This document shows positions 1 to 5,894 of a DNA stretch of 7,460 nt, in pieces. The notes under the pieces were generated by a model. It made no database searches and had not been told where the DNA came from. It saw only the letters and a program-made list of their open reading frames with translations. The stretch's first letter is position 1. The number at the start of each line of letters is the position of its first letter. This DNA comes from Actinomycetes bacterium. GTDB taxonomy: Bacteria; Actinomycetota; Acidimicrobiia; Acidimicrobiales; RAAP-2. Position numbers and translations under genes: made by a program. The stretch covers positions 1 through 7,460 of the forward strand of contig JAJXXB010000125.1 of NCBI GenBank assembly GCA_021781315.1. The letters run 5' to 3'.

Positions 1-1
1 C

Positions 2-586
2 CAGGACGCTGACGCCAGATGGGCCATCGTCGAGCGCGCCGGCGCCGGCCTGCTCGTGGCACCCACGGCGTCGGGACTCGCCAGCGTGATGGTGCCGGTC
101 GTGGTCGAGGATCGACGACGACTGCTCGCCCACGTGGCACGGGCGAATCCGTGGTGGCGCGAGGTCGGCGAGGACAGTGAGGTCCTCGCGCTGTTCCTCG
201 TCGCCGACGCCTACGTGTCGCCGCTCTACTACCCGTCCCTCGCCGAGCAGCCCGGCGCGGTGCCGACGTGGAACTACGTGCTCGCCGAGGTGCGCGGCAC
301 GCTGCGCGTGCACGACGACCGCGCCTGGGTCGAGACCCAGGCGCGCGCCCTCGTCGAGCGCTTCGAGGCCGACCGGGACCCGCGCTGGTGGGTCGACGAC
401 GCGCCTGCGGACTATCTGGAGAAGATGGCGCGCGCGATCGTGGGCATCGAGATCGAGGTCACCTCGATCGAGGGCAAGGCGAAGCTCTCCCAGAACCGCG
501 AGGCGCGCGACGCGGCCGGCGTGCGCGCCGCGCTCGCCGAGGGGACCCTAGTGGAGCGCCTCGTCGCCCGGGAGATGGGTGAGTGA
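2..586 (+). CDS. PaiB-family FMN-binding negative transcriptional regulator, 5' end missing
   Basis: The reading frame is open to the first bases of the window, so the gene starts upstream. The 194 visible residues cover nearly all of a PaiB protein (about 200 residues), with perhaps ten missing. Visible PaiB hallmarks are the early segment AGAGLLVAPTASGL, the ANPWWR motif, VSPLYYPS (visible residues about 71-79), TWNYV (89-93) and the C-terminal KAKLSQNR (159-166). The family has a split-barrel flavin-reductase-like fold that binds FMN. In Bacillus subtilis, PaiB together with the acetyltransferase PaiA represses sporulation and degradative-enzyme genes. The stop overlaps the next gene's GTG start by 4 nt (GTGA), so the two are probably co-translated. 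The family assignment is strong. A regulatory role in this organism is inferred from the family name, and flavin-dependent chemistry cannot be excluded. Confidence 0.88.
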   Translation, partial: QDADARWAIVERAGAGLLVAPTASGLASVMVPVVVEDRRRLLAHVARANPWWREVGEDSEVLALFLVADAYVSPLYYPSLAEQPGAVPTWNYVLAEVRGTLRVHDDRAWVETQARALVERFEADRDPRWWVDDAPADYLEKMARAIVGIEIEVTSIEGKAKLSQNREARDAAGVRAALAEGTLVERLVAREMGE

Positions 587-1068
587 GTTCGAGGGTGCGA
601 CGCGCTGGCGTCGCTGACGCCGCGACGCTGCGCGCGATCCGCTTGGAGGCCCTGGCCGATTCGCCGGGCGCCTACGGCACGACCTACGACGAGGTGGTCG
701 GTTGGGACCTCGATCGCTGGGCCGACCTTCTCATCACCAACGCCTACTTCCTCGGCGAGGTCGACGGCGTGGTGCGCGGCATGGCCCAGGGGGGATATCG
801 CGACGACTCTCCCGGTGAGACCTGGCTCTTCGGGATGTACGTCGGTCCCGACGCGCGCGGGAGCGGACTCGCCGACGCGCTGGTGGACGCGGTGTCGCAG
901 TGGGCGCGCGAGGGTGGCGCGCGCGAGTTGCACTTGGGGGTCGCCCTCGAGATGTCCCGGGCGATCTCGTTCTACCGGCGCCGCGGATTCGTCGAGGAGG
1001 GTGAGGTGCGCTACATGCAGCGTGATCCCTCGCGCCAGATCCAGACGATGGTGTGTCGTCTTGACTAG
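583..1068 (+). CDS. GNAT-family N-acetyltransferase (first of two)
   Basis: A 161-residue single-domain GNAT protein expected to transfer acetyl from acetyl-CoA to an amine. Motif A, the acetyl-CoA pyrophosphate loop, is at residues 84-100 and carries ARGSGLA (R92, G93, G95). Motif B is SRAISFYRRRGF at 125-136, followed by a C-terminal strand ending RLD. The N-terminal VRRAGVADAATLRAIRLEAL is the usual first strand and helix of the fold. The GTG start at 583 overlaps the PaiB stop, and a GGGAG sequence about 8 nt upstream can serve as ribosome binding site. In Bacillus, paiB sits beside paiA, a spermidine/spermine acetyltransferase of the same superfamily, so a polyamine substrate is a reasonable guess. 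Nothing in the sequence fixes the substrate, since antibiotics, peptides and other small amines are also GNAT targets. Confidence 0.88.
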   Translation: MSSRVRRAGVADAATLRAIRLEALADSPGAYGTTYDEVVGWDLDRWADLLITNAYFLGEVDGVVRGMAQGGYRDDSPGETWLFGMYVGPDARGSGLADALVDAVSQWAREGGARELHLGVALEMSRAISFYRRRGFVEEGEVRYMQRDPSRQIQTMVCRLD

Positions 1069-1504
1069 CGCGGACCTGCGCGTGGCGGTGGTGGCCGCCA
1101 GCGAGCTCTACGACCTGCGTCGACGGGTGCTGCGCAACAACGACCCCGCGGTGAACGTGGCGAATCCCGCCGACGAGGACCCCGCGGCGCGCCACTTCGC
1201 TGGCTACCTCGACGGCGAGCTGATGGTGAGCGCGTCCTTCTTCGCCGATGGCGCGGGCGTCTACCAGCTGCGCTACATGGCGACGGACCCGCGCGTGCAG
1301 GGCCGTGGCTATGGCGCCGCGGTGCTGGCCGCCGCCGAGCGCCACCTGGGCCGCGAGGGCGCGACGCGCCTGTGGGCCAACGCGCGCGACAGCGCCTTGG
1401 GCTTCTACCGGCGCCTGGGCTGGCGCGTGATCGAAGGAAGCGAGCACATCAGCGCCGAGACCCAGATTCCGCACACGGTGATCGAACGGGACCTCGACCA
1501 CTGA
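1061..1504 (+). CDS. GNAT-family N-acetyltransferase (second of two)
   Basis: A 147-residue GNAT protein. I chose the TTG at 1061, which overlaps the preceding gene by 8 nt, because it gives an N-terminus (TSADLRVAVVAASELYDLRRRVLR, residues 2-25) that fits the family's first strand and helix. GTG at 1082 is the main alternative and would cut into that strand. The open frame extends further upstream, but that part is a shadow of the previous gene. Motif A is RYMATDPRVQGRGYGAAVL (71-89), with the textbook Q-G-R-G-Y-G loop at 80-85. Motif B is SALGFYRRLGW (111-121). The arrangement MATDP plus LWANAR resembles small generic acetyltransferases found widely in bacteria. It shares only the GNAT scaffold with its neighbour, so recent duplication is not evident. 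The substrate is unknown. Confidence 0.86.
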   Translation: MTSADLRVAVVAASELYDLRRRVLRNNDPAVNVANPADEDPAARHFAGYLDGELMVSASFFADGAGVYQLRYMATDPRVQGRGYGAAVLAAAERHLGREGATRLWANARDSALGFYRRLGWRVIEGSEHISAETQIPHTVIERDLDH

Positions 1505-1521
1505 GGCCGCGAGGCGTTTAC

Positions 1522-1536
1522 TACATTGGGAAAATG
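1522..1536 (+). promoter_or_regulatory. Putative -10 element for leaderless transcription of the DUF3048 gene
   Basis: TACATT at 1522-1527 fits the actinobacterial TANNNT -10 pattern and ends 6 nt before the ATG at 1534, so transcription would start at or next to the A of the start codon. The 29-nt gap has no good Shine-Dalgarno sequence, and it is the only gap in an otherwise overlapping gene run. No convincing -35 box is visible. The same arrangement recurs before the prephenate dehydratase gene. Confidence 0.5.
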
Positions 1537-2553
1537 CGCAAAACCCTCGTGGCCGTCGTCGTCCTCGTCCTCGCCGTCGGAGCCGCCCTGGTGGGCAAGA
1601 GTCTGCACAAGAGCCCGTCATCGACGCCACCGGCCTCGACCAGCTCGACGACGAGCGCGCCGAGCTATCCGATCGCCCCGCTGAGCGGCCTGCCCGATCC
1701 GACGCGCCTGGCCGCGACGCGCCCGGCCCTGACCATCAAGGTCGAGAACACACCCGAGGCGCTGCCCCAGTGGGGCATCGACCAGGCCGACGTCGTCTAC
1801 GAGGAGATCGTCAACGGCGGCATCACGCGCCTGGCCGCGATCTTCAACTCCCACGCGCCGGCCAAGGTCGGACCGGTGCGCTCGGTGCGTCCCACCGACC
1901 AGCAGATCGTCTTCCCCCTGGGGGGCATCTTCGCCTACTCCGGCGGCGCCCCCTACGCGATCGCCGCGATCTCCCAGGCGCCGGTGAAGCTGATCGACGA
2001 GTCGAGCGCGGGCTCGGCGATGTTCCGCGACCCCAACCGCCAGGCCCCCCACAACCTCTACGCGAACGCCGCGGGCCTCTTCGCCTTCAAGGGCACGCCC
2101 ACGCCGCCGCCGGCGCTCTTTCAGTACCGTCCCTCGAACCAGGCGGCGGTGGGGCCGAGCATCGCGCACTTCACGGTGGGCTTTCCCAGCATCTATCCGG
2201 TGACCTGGACCTGGAACGCGGCGACCGCGTCGTGGGACCGCAGCCTCTTCGGCCAGAAGATCATCACCGGCAACGGCGTGCAGGTCTCGCCCAAGAACGT
2301 GCTGGTGATGTTCGTGAACTACGTCAACGGCGTGGGCACGTTCACCTCGTACGCGAACCTGCAGGGCTCGGGCCCGGTGTGGGCCTTCATCGGTGGCCGC
2401 GAGGTGCGCGGGACCTGGTCGCGGGCGGCCAAGACCGACGTCATCTCCTACACCCTCGCCAACGGCAAGCCTCTCCTCGTCACGCCGGGCCAGACCTGGG
2501 TTGAGCTGCAGTACACGGGAGGGCCCATGTCGGTCACCCCCGCCGTAGGGTGA
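1534..2553 (+). CDS. DUF3048 domain-containing (YerB-like) membrane-anchored protein
   Basis: This is a 339-residue protein. The start is the ATG at 1534, because it begins directly with a basic residue pair and a hydrophobic segment (TLVAVVVLVLAVGAALVG, residues 4-21); the upstream open frame is a shadow of the GNAT gene. A low-complexity Ser/Thr/Pro linker follows (about 27-45). The DUF3048 N-terminal domain (about 48-210) includes PLSGLP, RPALTIKVENTPEALPQWG, DVVYEEIVNGGITRL, KVGPVRSVRPTD and FAYSGG. The C-terminal domain (about 250-327) includes NVLVMFVNYV and the GTWSRAAKTD segment. Bacillus YerB is a lipoprotein, but there is no lipobox cysteine here, so the protein is probably held by an uncleaved N-terminal helix with its body outside the membrane. 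Its molecular function is unknown. The stop lies within a large inverted repeat and overlaps the next start. Confidence 0.9.
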   Translation: MRKTLVAVVVLVLAVGAALVGKSLHKSPSSTPPASTSSTTSAPSYPIAPLSGLPDPTRLAATRPALTIKVENTPEALPQWGIDQADVVYEEIVNGGITRLAAIFNSHAPAKVGPVRSVRPTDQQIVFPLGGIFAYSGGAPYAIAAISQAPVKLIDESSAGSAMFRDPNRQAPHNLYANAAGLFAFKGTPTPPPALFQYRPSNQAAVGPSIAHFTVGFPSIYPVTWTWNAATASWDRSLFGQKIITGNGVQVSPKNVLVMFVNYVNGVGTFTSYANLQGSGPVWAFIGGREVRGTWSRAAKTDVISYTLANGKPLLVTPGQTWVELQYTGGPMSVTPAVG

Positions 2554-2564
2554 CCGACATGGGC
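2523..2564. repeat. Perfect 17-bp inverted repeat across a stop/start junction
   Basis: The arm GCCCATGTCGGTCACCC (2523-2539) is exactly complementary to 2548-2564, with an 8-nt loop (2540-2547). The left arm encodes part of the last residues of the DUF3048 protein. The right arm contains that gene's TGA (2551-2553) and both possible starts of the hydrolase gene (GTG 2550, ATG 2559). No T-run follows, so it is not a classical Rho-independent terminator. A ribosome reaching the DUF3048 stop would melt the stem and expose the hydrolase start, which fits translational coupling. A U-less terminator or attenuator, or a protein-binding site, are alternatives. Confidence 0.85.
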
Positions 2565-3446
2565 TACCGCGACGAGATCATCAGAACCCCCGACGGGCGC
2601 GCCCTCGAGGTCGCGCGCGTGGGCGCTGACGACGGCGTGGCCGTCGTCTTTCACCACGGCTCGCCGGGCGCCGCGTCGCTCGCGCTCTCCCTCGAGACGA
2701 TGGCCGAGCGCCACGGGCTCTTCGTCGCGACGAGCTCGCGCGCGGGCTACGGGCACTCCGACCCGCGTCCCGGGCGCGACGTGGGAAGCGTCGTCGAGGA
2801 CGTGGCGACGCTGCGCGCGCACTTCGGCATCGAGCACTACGTGGCCGTCGGCTGGTCCGGCGGGGGTCCCCACGCGCTGGCCTGCGCGGCGAAGGACCCC
2901 GCGTGCGTGGGAGCGATCAGCCTGGCCGGCGTGGCCCCGATCGACGCCGACTTCGACTGGACCGAGGGGATGGGCCCGGAGAACCTCGAGGAGTTCGCCC
3001 TCGCGCGCGAGGGCGGCGCGGCCTACCTCGCGCACATGGAGTCGGCGGCCCGCGAGTTCGCGGGCGCGACGAGCGAGAACATCGTGGCCCTCTTCGGCGG
3101 TCTGCTGAGTGCCCCCGACCTCGCGGTCCTCGAGCGCGAGAGCGAGCGCGAGTGGCTGGCGCGCGAGTGCCGCGACGCCTTCGCGGTCTCGGCGGCCGGC
3201 TTCATCGACGACGACCGGGCGTTCTTCGCGCCCTGGGGATTTGACCCCTCGGCGATTGAGGTGCCCGTCGAGGTCTGGTACGGCGACCTCGACCTCATGG
3301 TGCCGCCCACCCACGGCGCGTGGCTCGCGCGCACGATCCCCGACGCCAACCCCGTCCACTTGCCCGACGAGGGGCACGTCTCGCTCGTGGTGTCGCACGC
3401 CGACATGCTCGCCGAGGCCATCCTCGCGCTGGGTGAACTGTCGTGA
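2550..3446 (+). CDS. Alpha/beta hydrolase
   Basis: This is a 298-residue alpha/beta-hydrolase-fold protein with an intact triad. The oxyanion-hole region is FHHGSPG (34-40). The nucleophile elbow is GWSGGG (101-106), giving Ser103. The likely acid is Asp248 in GDLDLMVPP, and the base is His276 in DEGHVS. SRAGYGHSD (63-71) is the conserved post-strand-4 loop. Residues about 130-225 form a helical cap that determines substrate choice. No signal peptide is seen, so it is probably cytosolic. The GTG at 2550 overlaps the previous stop by 4 nt (GTGA). ATG at 2559 is an equally possible start, and both lie in the right arm of the inverted repeat. TAGGGT at 2546-2551 lies 7 nt before that ATG and could act as a leaderless -10. 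The gene ends overlapping the ureohydrolase start. The substrate cannot be read from the sequence; esters, lactones and epoxides are all possible. Confidence 0.88.
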   Translation: MTDMGYRDEIIRTPDGRALEVARVGADDGVAVVFHHGSPGAASLALSLETMAERHGLFVATSSRAGYGHSDPRPGRDVGSVVEDVATLRAHFGIEHYVAVGWSGGGPHALACAAKDPACVGAISLAGVAPIDADFDWTEGMGPENLEEFALAREGGAAYLAHMESAAREFAGATSENIVALFGGLLSAPDLAVLERESEREWLARECRDAFAVSAAGFIDDDRAFFAPWGFDPSAIEVPVEVWYGDLDLMVPPTHGAWLARTIPDANPVHLPDEGHVSLVVSHADMLAEAILALGELS

Positions 3447-4435
3447 CGCGCATCGGCAACCTCTACGGACCCGACGCCACGTTCCTCGGCGTGCCCGCCG
3501 CCGACCCCGATGAGCGACTCAGCTGGACGGGCGCGGGCGCGGCGATCATCGGGGCGCCCTTCGACGGGGGCACCTCGCACCGCCCGGGCACGCGCTTCGG
3601 TCCCCAGGCGCTGCGCACGACGGACTACCTGCCCCACGACGGCATGCGTCCGAGCCTCGCGCTGGGCGTCGACCCCCTGATCGCGCTCGGCGTGGTCGAC
3701 CTGGGCGACGTGGAGATGCCCTCGGGTGAGACCGAGCGCTCCCTCGCCGCGCTCGAAGAGCGCGTCACGACCGTGGCGGCGGCCGGCGTGCTGCCCGTCA
3801 TCCTCGGCGGGGACCACACGATCGCCCTGCCCGACGTGACCGGCGTGGCCCGCCACGTGGGCTGGGGCCGGGTCGCCGTCATCCACTTCGACGCCCACGC
3901 CGACACGGGCGACACCCAGATGGGCTCGCTCTACGGACACGGCACGCCGATGCGCCGGCTCATCGAGTCCGGCGCCTGCCGGGGGGACCGCTTTATCCAG
4001 ATCGGCCTGCGCGGCTACTGGCCCGAGCCCGAGACCCTGGCCTGGATGGCTGAGCAGTCCATGCGCTCCTTCGAGATGGCAGAGATCGTCGCGCGCGGCC
4101 TCGACGCGGTGCTCGACGACGCCCTGGCCCTCGCCGCCGACGACTGCGACGCGGTCTTCCTCTCAGTCGACGTCGACGTGGTGGATCCGGGGGCGGCGCC
4201 GGGCACCGGCACGCCCGAGCCGGGCGGCCTCTCCAGTCGCCAACTGCTCGACGCGGTGCGGCGCATCGCCATGGAGTCGAACCTGGCGGGCCTCGACGTC
4301 GTGGAGGTCTCGCCCCCCTACGACCACGCGGAGATCACCGCGTACCTGGGCAACCGCGTCGTGCTCGAGGCCCTGGGCGGCGTCGCGTGGCGTCGCCACG
4401 GCGGGCGCACGCCCGCCTCGCCGCTGCTCTCCTAG
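3443..4435 (+). CDS. Agmatinase/guanidinobutyrase-type ureohydrolase (arginase superfamily)
   Basis: This 330-residue binuclear-metal hydrolase should release urea from a guanidino compound, for example agmatine to putrescine or 4-guanidinobutyrate to GABA. All manganese ligands are visible: His125 in GGDHT, Asp150, His152 and Asp154 in HFDAHAD, and Asp243 and Asp245 in SVDVDVVDP. Other family marks are GAPFDGGTSHRPGTRFGPQ (37-55), His166 in GHGTPMRR, and Glu259 in GTPEPGGL. The HGTPMRR loop, rather than the E. coli SpeB pattern as I recall it, is closer to guanidinobutyrase- and guanidinopropionase-type members, so the exact substrate is open. The GTG start overlaps the hydrolase stop (GTGA), with GGGTGA 6 nt upstream as ribosome binding site. 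The TAG stop interlocks with the opposing decarboxylase stop. The enzyme is expected to be cytosolic. Confidence 0.92.
   Translation: MTRIGNLYGPDATFLGVPAADPDERLSWTGAGAAIIGAPFDGGTSHRPGTRFGPQALRTTDYLPHDGMRPSLALGVDPLIALGVVDLGDVEMPSGETERSLAALEERVTTVAAAGVLPVILGGDHTIALPDVTGVARHVGWGRVAVIHFDAHADTGDTQMGSLYGHGTPMRRLIESGACRGDRFIQIGLRGYWPEPETLAWMAEQSMRSFEMAEIVARGLDAVLDDALALAADDCDAVFLSVDVDVVDPGAAPGTGTPEPGGLSSRQLLDAVRRIAMESNLAGLDVVEVSPPYDHAEITAYLGNRVVLEALGGVAWRRHGGRTPASPLLS
4386..4417 (-). terminator. Possible U-less terminator hairpins for the decarboxylase, inside the ureohydrolase 3' end
   Basis: Two adjacent perfect dyads lie just past the minus-strand decarboxylase stop. The first is GGCGGGC/GCCCGCC (4400-4406 and 4411-4417, 4-nt loop). 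The second is CGTGGCG-T-CGCCACG (4386-4400). In the decarboxylase transcript the first would fold about 15 nt after the stop. No T-run follows, so termination would have to be of the U-less kind sometimes proposed in actinobacteria. The bases are also codons of the ureohydrolase, and short GC dyads are common by chance at this composition. Confidence 0.3.
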
Positions 4436-5799
4436 CGCATCGTCTCGAGCACCCGGCGCACCAGCGCCTCGTCGGTGTCGGGGTGCAGGAACGCGAAGCG
4501 GGCGATCGTCTCGCCCTCCCACTTGGTCGGCGTGACGAAGGCGATCTGGTCGCGCAGCAGTTGGTGGCTCCAGTTGACGTAGTCGACCTCGCTCCAGCCG
4601 GGCCGGCGAAAGAGCACGACCGACAGGCTCGCCGGGCGCACCATCTCGACGTGCTCGAGCTCGTCGATGATCTCACTCGAGCGCTGCGCCAGGTCGATCG
4701 CCGCCTGGACCGCGGTCTCGTAAGCGTGGGTGCCGTTGGTGACCAGCGAGTACCAAAAGGGCAGGCCGCGCGCGCGCCGCGAGAGGTGGATGGCGAAGTC
4801 CGAGGGGTTCCACTCGTAGTCCTCGTCGTCGGATCCGTGCAGGATGTCGAGGTAGCCGGCCTGCTGGGCGAGGATGCGCCGCGCGACGTGGGGCTGGCGA
4901 TAGATCAGCGCCGCGCAGTCGAGCGGGGCGAAGAGCCACTTGTGCGGATCGACCACGAAGCTGTCGGCGTGGCGGATGCCCGCGAGCAGGTGGCGGTGCG
5001 TGGGCGAGAAGAGCGAGGCGCCGCCGTAGGCGCCATCCACGTGGAACCACAGATCGTGCTCGCGCGCGTACGCGCCGAGCCCCTCGAGGTCGTCGACGAT
5101 GCCGGCGTTGGTGGTGCCCGCCGTCGCCACGACGCCGATCACGCTCTCCGGGTGAGGGTCGGCGGCCAGCGCCGCGGTCAGGCCCTCGAGTGTGAAGCGG
5201 TGGTCGTCGGCCTCGACGACGAGGGCCTCCATGCCCAGGACGTGCAGGGCCTTGCCGACGCTCGAGTGCGCGTCGGCCGAGACCGCGTAGCGCAGGGTGT
5301 GCGCCGGCAGTTCGGGGCGCCGCGCGCGGCCCACGTCGCGTCCCACGGTCAGTCCCGACAGGTTGCCGGTGGACCCGCCCGAGACGAAGGCGCCGCCCGA
5401 GCCCGCGGGCATCCCCGCCAGGTCGGCGAGGAAGCCGAGCGCCTGGTTCTCGGCGACCACCACGCCGGCCGACTCGAGCCAGCTGGTGCCGTTGAGCCCG
5501 GAGCAGGCGACCACCATGTCAAAGAGCAGCGAGTTCTTCGTCGGCGCGTTGGGGATGAAGGCGAGGAAGTTCGGCGCGTCGATCGAGATGACGGCGTGGG
5601 CGAGCTCGTTGGAGAAGAACGACAGGATCTCGCCGGGGTTGCGGCCCTCGGCGGTGATCAGCCCGTCGAGGCTCGCGAGGGGCTCGGGGGTCAGGCTGCC
5701 GTAGTCGAGGGGCACGGGGTCCATCGCCAGCCGCTCGCGGCAGTACGCGAAGATCATCTCGGTGACCTCCGCGTTGTACTCGAACATGTGGTGCCCCAT
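4432..5799 (-). CDS. Group II PLP-dependent decarboxylase (aromatic amino acid / diaminobutyrate decarboxylase family)
   Basis: This is a 455-residue fold-type I PLP enzyme expected to decarboxylate an L-amino acid to its amine. Visible motifs are PNFLAFIPNAPTKNSLLFDM (76-95, substrate region), SGGSTGNLSGL (140-150, phosphate binding), SADAHSSVGKAL (174-185, with His178 positioned to stack on the PLP ring), ATAGTTNAG (225-233), HVDGAYGG (253-260, Asp255 to the pyridine nitrogen) and DPHKWLF (284-290, Lys287 as the Schiff-base lysine). A mobile-loop region with LSRRARGLPFWYSL (339-352) follows, as in DOPA decarboxylases. The ATG start has GAAAGG at 5808-5813 on the minus strand, 8 nt upstream; M5 is a weaker alternative. 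It converges on the ureohydrolase with a 4-nt overlap and diverges from prephenate dehydratase. Phenylalanine or tyrosine, and 2,4-diaminobutyrate, are all plausible substrates; the motifs do not decide. Confidence 0.9.
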   Translation of the reverse strand: MGHHMFEYNAEVTEMIFAYCRERLAMDPVPLDYGSLTPEPLASLDGLITAEGRNPGEILSFFSNELAHAVISIDAPNFLAFIPNAPTKNSLLFDMVVACSGLNGTSWLESAGVVVAENQALGFLADLAGMPAGSGGAFVSGGSTGNLSGLTVGRDVGRARRPELPAHTLRYAVSADAHSSVGKALHVLGMEALVVEADDHRFTLEGLTAALAADPHPESVIGVVATAGTTNAGIVDDLEGLGAYAREHDLWFHVDGAYGGASLFSPTHRHLLAGIRHADSFVVDPHKWLFAPLDCAALIYRQPHVARRILAQQAGYLDILHGSDDEDYEWNPSDFAIHLSRRARGLPFWYSLVTNGTHAYETAVQAAIDLAQRSSEIIDELEHVEMVRPASLSVVLFRRPGWSEVDYVNWSHQLLRDQIAFVTPTKWEGETIARFAFLHPDTDEALVRRVLETMR

Positions 5800-5821
5800 T
5801 GCGCCGACCTTTCAAATTTGT

Positions 5822-5849
5822 CCCTCGCCAGCCTAGGCACTGGCGTGGG
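5822..5849. promoter_or_regulatory. 28-bp dyad in the divergent decarboxylase/prephenate dehydratase promoter region
   Basis: CCCTCGCCAG (5822-5831) and CTGGCGTGGG (5840-5849) are inverted copies matching at 9 of 10 positions, separated by 8 nt that contain the palindrome CCTAGG. The dyad is central to the 92-bp gap between two divergent genes. On the minus strand it overlaps TAGGCT (5830-5835), a possible -10 for the decarboxylase. This is the typical position of an operator for a dimeric repressor, possibly controlling both genes. A second small palindrome, CAAATTTG, is at 5813-5820. The identity of any bound protein is unknown. Confidence 0.5.
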
Positions 5850-5879
5850 GGCCCATCTTTCGGCCCGCACGACCCCAGG

Positions 5880-5894
5880 TAGTCTCTCGACATG
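5880..5894 (+). promoter_or_regulatory. Putative -10 element for leaderless transcription of the prephenate dehydratase gene
   Basis: TAGTCT at 5880-5885 fits TANNNT and ends 6 nt before the ATG at 5892, exactly the spacing seen at 1522-1534. There is no convincing Shine-Dalgarno sequence (only AGGT 11 nt upstream), so a transcript beginning at the start codon is likely. No clear -35 box is visible. Confidence 0.5.

Noticed and set aside
1372..1533. Extended N-terminus for the DUF3048 protein from ATG 1372
   Set aside because: It would overlap the second GNAT gene in another frame and add an Arg-rich stretch before the membrane segment. ATG 1534 gives a normal N-terminus and a well-placed -10 element.
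3133..3154. Short internal repeat of CGAGCGCGAG in the hydrolase gene
   Set aside because: It encodes an ordinary Glu/Arg-rich helix (ERESERE) in frame, with too few units to count as a meaningful repeat.
2448..3940. Long minus-strand open frames (about 300 codons each) opposite the hydrolase and ureohydrolase genes
   Set aside because: Both are antisense to genes with intact catalytic motifs, and their Arg/Ala/His-rich translations look like composition shadows.
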